Shown: piece by piece, positions 60,158 to 64,000 of the stretch
Position numbering within the stretch: position 1 is the stretch's first letter
Layout of the letters: each line of letters starts with the position of its first letter
Assembly (NCBI RefSeq): GCF_947495705.1
Contig: NZ_CANLZR010000001.1
Span: 62,001 to 126,000 of the forward strand
DNA from: an uncultured Phycicoccus sp.
GTDB lineage: Bacteria > Actinomycetota > Actinomycetes > Actinomycetales > Dermatophilaceae
Length of the DNA stretch: 64,000 nucleotides
Direction: 5' to 3'
Notes under the pieces: generated by a model
Seen by the model: only the letters and a program-made list of their open reading frames with translations
Told to the model about the DNA's origin: nothing
Databases searched by the model: none
Made by a program: the position numbers and the translations under genes

Positions 60158-60778
60158 TCAGTCGCCCACCTTGGGGAAGGAGCCGAGTCCCCGCCAGGCG
60201 AGCATGCTGATGATCGAGGCCGCCTCCGGCTCCGGGATCCCGCTGTCCTGGGCCAGCCAGTGCCGGGCCGCGACCTGGGCCATCCCGGCCAGCGCGGAGC
60301 CGAGGAGCAGCGCCCGCTCCTCGTCGGCCCCGGTGTCCTCGGCGATGACGTCGGAGATGGCCTCGGCGCACGTCATCTCGAGGGAGTCCAGGCGCGCCCG
60401 CACCTGGGGGACGCTCGTGAGGTCGGACTCGAAGACCATCCGGAAGGAGGCGTCCTCGCGGGTCACGAAGTCGAAGTACGCGGCGACGGTGGCCCGCACC
60501 CGGACCTCGTTGTCGCCGTCGGTGGTCTCGAGGGCGTGCCGGACGAGCTGCTCGAGGGTCTCGCAGTGGGTGTCGAGTAGCGCGAGGTACAGGTCGAGCT
60601 TGCCGGGGAAGTGCTGGTAGAGCACGGGCTTGGAGACACCGGCCCGCTCGGCGATCTCGTCCATCGCGGCAGCGTGGTAGCCGGACTGGACGAACACCGC
60701 CTGAGCGGCCTCGAGCAGCTGGGCGCGCCGCTCGCTCCGGGGCATCCGGGTGCTGCGGGTGGGGGTCGAGCTCGTCAT
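60158..60778 (-). CDS. TetR/AcrR family transcriptional regulator
   Basis: A 206-residue TetR regulator: N-terminal helix-turn-helix (RRAQLLEAAQAVFVQSGYHA, MDEIAERAGVSKPVLYQHFPGK) and an all-helical ligand domain. GGAGGACCC lies before the ATG. Orthologous position to the mycobacterial TetR gene beside DUF3107 and MoeZ. Ligand and regulon are unknown. Confidence 0.92.
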   Translation of the reverse strand: MTSSTPTRSTRMPRSERRAQLLEAAQAVFVQSGYHAAAMDEIAERAGVSKPVLYQHFPGKLDLYLALLDTHCETLEQLVRHALETTDGDNEVRVRATVAAYFDFVTREDASFRMVFESDLTSVPQVRARLDSLEMTCAEAISDVIAEDTGADEERALLLGSALAGMAQVAARHWLAQDSGIPEPEAASIISMLAWRGLGSFPKVGD

Positions 60779-60871
60779 GGGTCCTCCGGCCGTGGCGGCA
60801 GTGCCCCGTCATCCTACGGACGGGTAGCTCCGGCGCGACCCCGACGCGGCGGTGGGTGTTACGTTCCGGGC

Positions 60872-62056
60872 ATGGCGCGACCCCCGCTGGTGCCGCTCGG
60901 TCCCGAGCTCACCGCGGCGGAGCGGACCCGCTTCGCCCGGCACCTGCTGCTGCCCGACCTCGGCGTCGACGGACAGCGGCGGCTCCGCGCCGCCCGGGTG
61001 CTCGTCGTCGGGGCGGGAGGCCTGGGGTCGCCGGCGCTGCTGTACCTGGCGGCCGCCGGGGTGGGGACCATCGGGGTCGTCGACGACGACGTCGTGGAGT
61101 CCACCAACCTCCAGCGTCAGGTCGTCCACGGGGTCGCCGACGTGGGGCGCCCCAAGGTCGACTCCGCCGCCGAGGCGGTGAGGGCGATCTCGCCCGACAC
61201 CCGGGTCGTCCGCCACCACGCCCGCCTCGACGCGCTGACGGCGATGGACGTGCTCGCCGACTACGACCTCGTCCTCGACGGTGCCGACAACTTCCCGACC
61301 CGCTACCTCGTCGGCGACGCCTGCGCCCGACTCGGCATCCCGCACGTATGGGGGTCGGTGTACCGCTTCGACGGCCAGGTCTCGGTGTGGTGGGCGGGCG
61401 AGGGGCCCTGCTACGCCTGCGTCTTCCCGCAGCAGCCGGCTCCCGACGCCGTGCCGTCGTGCGCGGTCGGCGGGGTGCTCGGGGCGGTGTGCGCCTCGGT
61501 CGGGTCGGTCATGGCGACCGAGGCGGTCAAGCTCGTCACCGGGACCGGGGAGGCCCTGGTCGGCCGCCTCCTCGTCCACGACGCACTGCGCCAGACCTGG
61601 GACGCGCTGCCGGTGCGGCGCGACCCGGGGTGCCGGGTGTGCGGTGCCGGGGCCGACGCGGCCCGGCCGTTGGGGTGGGCGACGACACCCGCGGACCCGA
61701 GCCCCGGCGCCGGGTCGGCCGCCCCCGCGGACCGACCCGGGGTCGACGTCGCGGCGCTCGCCACCCTGCTGCGTGACCGCGCCGCCGGGAGCGAGGACTT
61801 CGTGCTCCTCGACGTCCGTGAGCCCGGGGAGCGCGACGTCGCCGCGATCCCGGGGTCCGAGGCGATGCCGATGGCGCGGGTGCGGGCGGGGGAGCAGCCG
61901 CCGGCGCCCGGGCGGGTGTACGTGTTCTGCAAGTCGGGGATCCGCTCGGCCGAGGCCGTCGACCTGCTGCGGGCCCGCGGGGTGGACGCCGTCGACGTCG
62001 TGGGCGGCATCCTCGCGTGGTCGCGCGAGGTCGACCCGTCCGTCCCGACGTACTGA
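60872..62056 (+). CDS. moeZ: MoeZ: ThiF-type adenylyltransferase with rhodanese domain
   Basis: A 394-residue E1-like enzyme that adenylates and sulfurates ubiquitin-like sulfur carriers (for molybdopterin, thiamine, CysO-type pathways). N-terminal ThiF domain with VLVVGAGGLGSPALLYLAAAG and STNLQRQV; zinc cysteines GPCYACVF and GCRVCGAG; C-terminal rhodanese domain (about 300-390) with active-site Cys in VFCKSGIRSA. Length is typical for MoeZ. TACGTT (60860-60865) is 6 bases before the ATG. Divergent from the TetR gene. Confidence 0.94.
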   Translation: MARPPLVPLGPELTAAERTRFARHLLLPDLGVDGQRRLRAARVLVVGAGGLGSPALLYLAAAGVGTIGVVDDDVVESTNLQRQVVHGVADVGRPKVDSAAEAVRAISPDTRVVRHHARLDALTAMDVLADYDLVLDGADNFPTRYLVGDACARLGIPHVWGSVYRFDGQVSVWWAGEGPCYACVFPQQPAPDAVPSCAVGGVLGAVCASVGSVMATEAVKLVTGTGEALVGRLLVHDALRQTWDALPVRRDPGCRVCGAGADAARPLGWATTPADPSPGAGSAAPADRPGVDVAALATLLRDRAAGSEDFVLLDVREPGERDVAAIPGSEAMPMARVRAGEQPPAPGRVYVFCKSGIRSAEAVDLLRARGVDAVDVVGGILAWSREVDPSVPTY

Positions 62057-62082
62057 GACGCCGGCGCAGGCACGATGGGGGG

Positions 62083-62514
62083 ATGGGTCACGACCTGACG
62101 AGGTTCGTCGCCGCCCAGGACTCCGGCGGCACGTACGACGCGGCGCTCGCGGAGCTGCGGGCCGGCCGCAAGCGGGGGCACTGGATGTGGTTCGTGTTCC
62201 CGCAGATCGCCGGGCTCGGGATGAGCCCCACGTCGCAGATGTACGGGATCACCGGTCTCGAGGAGGCCCGGGCCTACCTCGACCACCCGGTCCTCGGGCC
62301 GCGGCTGTTCGCCTGCGTCGAAGCCCTCCTGGACCTCGACGGGCACGACCCGGTCGCGGTCCTCGGCGACATCGACGCGGTGAAGCTCCGGTCCTCGATG
62401 ACGCTCTTCGCGCTCGCCGCCGGGGAGTCCGGTGACGAGCCGTTCCGGGAGGTCCTGGACCAGTACTTCAGCGGCCTGGAGGACCACCGGACGGTGCGGC
62501 TCGTCGGCGGGTGA
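62083..62514 (+). CDS. DUF1810 family protein
   Basis: A 143-residue cytosolic protein with DUF1810 signatures: TRFVAAQDSGGTYDAALAEL, RGHWMWFVFPQIAGLG and VDAVKLRSSMTLFALA. Some DUF1810 proteins are calpastatin-annotated, but function is unknown. ATG 62083 sits 27 bases after moeZ; GGGGG just upstream may serve as ribosome-binding site. Likely cotranscribed with moeZ. Confidence 0.88.
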   Translation: MGHDLTRFVAAQDSGGTYDAALAELRAGRKRGHWMWFVFPQIAGLGMSPTSQMYGITGLEEARAYLDHPVLGPRLFACVEALLDLDGHDPVAVLGDIDAVKLRSSMTLFALAAGESGDEPFREVLDQYFSGLEDHRTVRLVGG

Positions 62515-62584
62515 GGCGCTCCGGGCACCGGCTCGGATCAGCGCACTTCGGTTCTCCCGGAGCCAGATCCCTGTGGATGGATGC

Positions 62585-62613
62585 TTGCCCTCGTACGCGT
62601 GTTCGAGTACGAT
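62585..62613 (+). promoter_or_regulatory. SOS-like (LexA-type) promoter of second DUF222/HNH gene
   Basis: TTGCCC (62585-62590) and TACGAT (62608-62613) spaced by 17 bases. The spacer contains TCGTAC-GCGT-GTTCGA (62591-62606), matching the LexA box TCGAAC-N4-GTTCGA at 11 of 12 positions. The ATG follows 5 bases after the -10, so it is leaderless. Layout identical to the promoter at 1048-1076. Confidence 0.72.
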
Positions 62614-62618
62614 GAGGC

Positions 62619-64000
62619 ATGGACAGGGGGAGGCTCAGCAGCCGCATCGCGGCACTCCGGGTGGAGTGCGCCGCGGTGGGTCGCGAGCTGGCCGACGGGG
62701 GCCGGGGGCTGGCCGCCGACGAGGCGTTCGAGGTCGCGGGTGAGCTGCAGGGACTGGTCAATGCGGCCGAGGGGGCACAGGCGGTCGCGGCCGCTCTGGG
62801 TGCGCGGGTCGAGGTCCGGCTGGGCGGGCCGGGCCCGGTGGAGCGGGTGCATCCACTCGGGTTCGTCGACCCGATGTCCCCGTCGATGGTCGCGATGGAG
62901 GCCGGGGTGACCGAGGGCCTGGCCGGGCGCAAGGTCCGGCTCGGGGCGGACCTGTCCGAACGCTTCCCGCGCGTCCTCGACCTCCTCGTGGAGGGTGCCG
63001 TGCCGGCGAGCAGTGCGCACAAGGTCCTCGACGCGACGACCGGCCTCGACGTCGACGCCTGCGGCCGGGTCGATGCCGAGCTCGCACCCCGGCTCCCGTC
63101 TCTCGACCCGGCTCGGGTCATGTCGGAGGCGCGCCGCATCGCAGCACGGGTCGCGGCCGACCAGGTCGCCGCCCGCGACGCGAAGGCCGCGCGCAGCCGG
63201 TGTGTGGAGGTTCGGGCCGGGGACGACGGGTTGACGGAGTGGTCCGCGCTCCTGCCGACGGCGACGTCGGCGGCGATGCTGTCGGCGGTGGAGTCCCTCG
63301 CCGGGCAGTACCGCCAGGTCGACGGGACGCTGTCGGTGCCGGAGTCCCGCGCCGACGCCTTCACCGACCTCGTCCTGCGCAACGTCACCGTGACCGCGCA
63401 GGTCACCCTCGGGGTCCCGGTCGTGACCGGCGTCGCCGACCCGGCACCCGCTCAGACCGTGACGGACGTCGTGCCGCGCGACCCGGACGAGACCATCGTC
63501 GACGCCGTCACCGGCGAGTGGGTCCGCATCGGCGACCTCCCGCCCGAGACGCAGGCGGAGCTGTCCTGGTACGAGCGCGACCTGCACGACGACCCGTCGG
63601 CGTTCGGGGCGCCGATGGCGCAGGTCACGCCCGGGGTCGCGGTCTCCGGGACCCAGCTGGCCGGACTCGGCTGGGTCGAGGCCGGCACCGTCGCCGGGAT
63701 CCTGCAGACCCTGCCGGTCGACGTCGCCCGCGCGGTCCTCGACGCCGCCACCGGCACCCAGATCGACCACACCAGCACCGCCTACACGGTCCCCACGAAG
63801 GTCGCCCGGTTCGTCACCGCCCGTGACGGGACCTGCCGGATGTGGGGCTGCGCCCGCCCCGCCGAACGGTGCGACCTCGACCACGTCAGGCCGTGGCCCA
63901 CCGGACCCACCACCCCGGCCAACCTCGTCGCGTTGTGCCGGCGACATCACCGGATGAAACAGCTCGGCATCTGGCGACCGTCCCTGTCCCAGGACGGCAC
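62619..64000 (+). CDS. DUF222/HNH endonuclease-domain protein, 3' end outside window
   Basis: Open from ATG 62619 to the window edge, 460 codons visible. It is a paralogue of the 1083-2558 gene along its whole length: same start MDR, ELQG...AA, DVDAC, TATSAA, RADAF, AVSGTQLAGLGWV, and the HNH module TARDGTCRMWGCARPAE, CDLDH, TPANLVALCRRHHRMKQ. The HNH motif is complete before the cut. The two copies are similar but not identical, and lie in the same orientation 61.5 kb apart. Confidence 0.9.
   Translation, partial: MDRGRLSSRIAALRVECAAVGRELADGGRGLAADEAFEVAGELQGLVNAAEGAQAVAAALGARVEVRLGGPGPVERVHPLGFVDPMSPSMVAMEAGVTEGLAGRKVRLGADLSERFPRVLDLLVEGAVPASSAHKVLDATTGLDVDACGRVDAELAPRLPSLDPARVMSEARRIAARVAADQVAARDAKAARSRCVEVRAGDDGLTEWSALLPTATSAAMLSAVESLAGQYRQVDGTLSVPESRADAFTDLVLRNVTVTAQVTLGVPVVTGVADPAPAQTVTDVVPRDPDETIVDAVTGEWVRIGDLPPETQAELSWYERDLHDDPSAFGAPMAQVTPGVAVSGTQLAGLGWVEAGTVAGILQTLPVDVARAVLDAATGTQIDHTSTAYTVPTKVARFVTARDGTCRMWGCARPAERCDLDHVRPWPTGPTTPANLVALCRRHHRMKQLGIWRPSLSQDG

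Noticed and set aside
1083-64000. Composite mobile element bounded by the two DUF222/HNH genes
   Set aside because: The genes are in the same orientation but differ clearly in sequence, lie 61 kb apart and enclose what looks like a conserved core block. No transposase, integrase, terminal repeats or target duplication were seen.
1-64000. tRNA, rRNA or other stable RNA genes
   Set aside because: Every gap is under 300 bases; none shows a cloverleaf with a TTCGA-type arm in proper context or rRNA-like sequence.

Overview
The window is high-GC DNA with GC-rich third codon positions, GTG/TTG starts, many ATGA/GTGA gene overlaps and many genes that look leaderless. The gene content (two DUF222/HNH '13E12' proteins, DUF2332, DUF3107, MoeZ, a Soj/ParA-like ATPase and a RhlE-type helicase) points to a free-living, aerobic, soil-type actinomycete. 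A Micrococcales member such as an Intrasporangiaceae relative is my best guess, but the sequence alone does not prove it. I found no tRNA, rRNA, CRISPR array, insertion sequence or prophage.

Layout. 1-10.8 kb: an unknown gene with a Rieske protein, the first DUF222/HNH gene behind an SOS-like promoter, a lipoprotein, a RibD-like reductase, a SOUL protein, a tandem pair of malyl-CoA lyase/thioesterase-type genes, an L,D-transpeptidase, a Lys1-type saccharopine dehydrogenase with a Gfo/Idh/MocA oxidoreductase, and a RIO-type kinase. 10.8-25.3 kb: a cytochrome P450 opposite an acyl-CoA dehydrogenase, a PIG-L enzyme, an Xaa-Pro aminopeptidase, GlpK, an AbiEi-like/DUF559 gene between two copies of a 59-bp repeat, a MaoC dehydratase, a PHP phosphoesterase, MarC and PurU.

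25.3-53.0 kb is the most striking part. It reads as a choline/glycine betaine catabolic island: a BCCT transporter with choline and betaine-aldehyde dehydrogenases; L-serine dehydratase; an IclR regulator with a dimethylglycine/sarcosine-type dehydrogenase and its own ETF pair; then an MttB-superfamily methyltransferase without an in-frame amber codon, divergent across a 35-bp palindrome from an operon of IclR regulator, corrinoid protein, methyl-THF:corrinoid methyltransferase, reductive activator (ASKHA/2Fe-2S) and DUF1638 protein, facing a MetF-like reductase. Together these could take choline to betaine, remove the first methyl by a corrinoid route to methyl-THF, remove the other two through the flavoprotein, and pass glycine plus C1-THF to serine and pyruvate. 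Several unrelated genes (SDR, serine hydrolase, RecB-like nuclease, LuxR regulator, aldo/keto reductase) lie between these blocks.

53.0-64.0 kb: a LysR regulator, then a block (ParA-like, zinc alcohol dehydrogenase, RhlE-type helicase, ferritin-like protein, GlsB-like membrane protein, DUF3107, TetR, MoeZ) whose core resembles the Rv3206c-Rv3213c neighbourhood of Mycobacterium tuberculosis as I recall it. A DUF1810 protein and a second, truncated DUF222/HNH gene with the same SOS-like promoter close the window.
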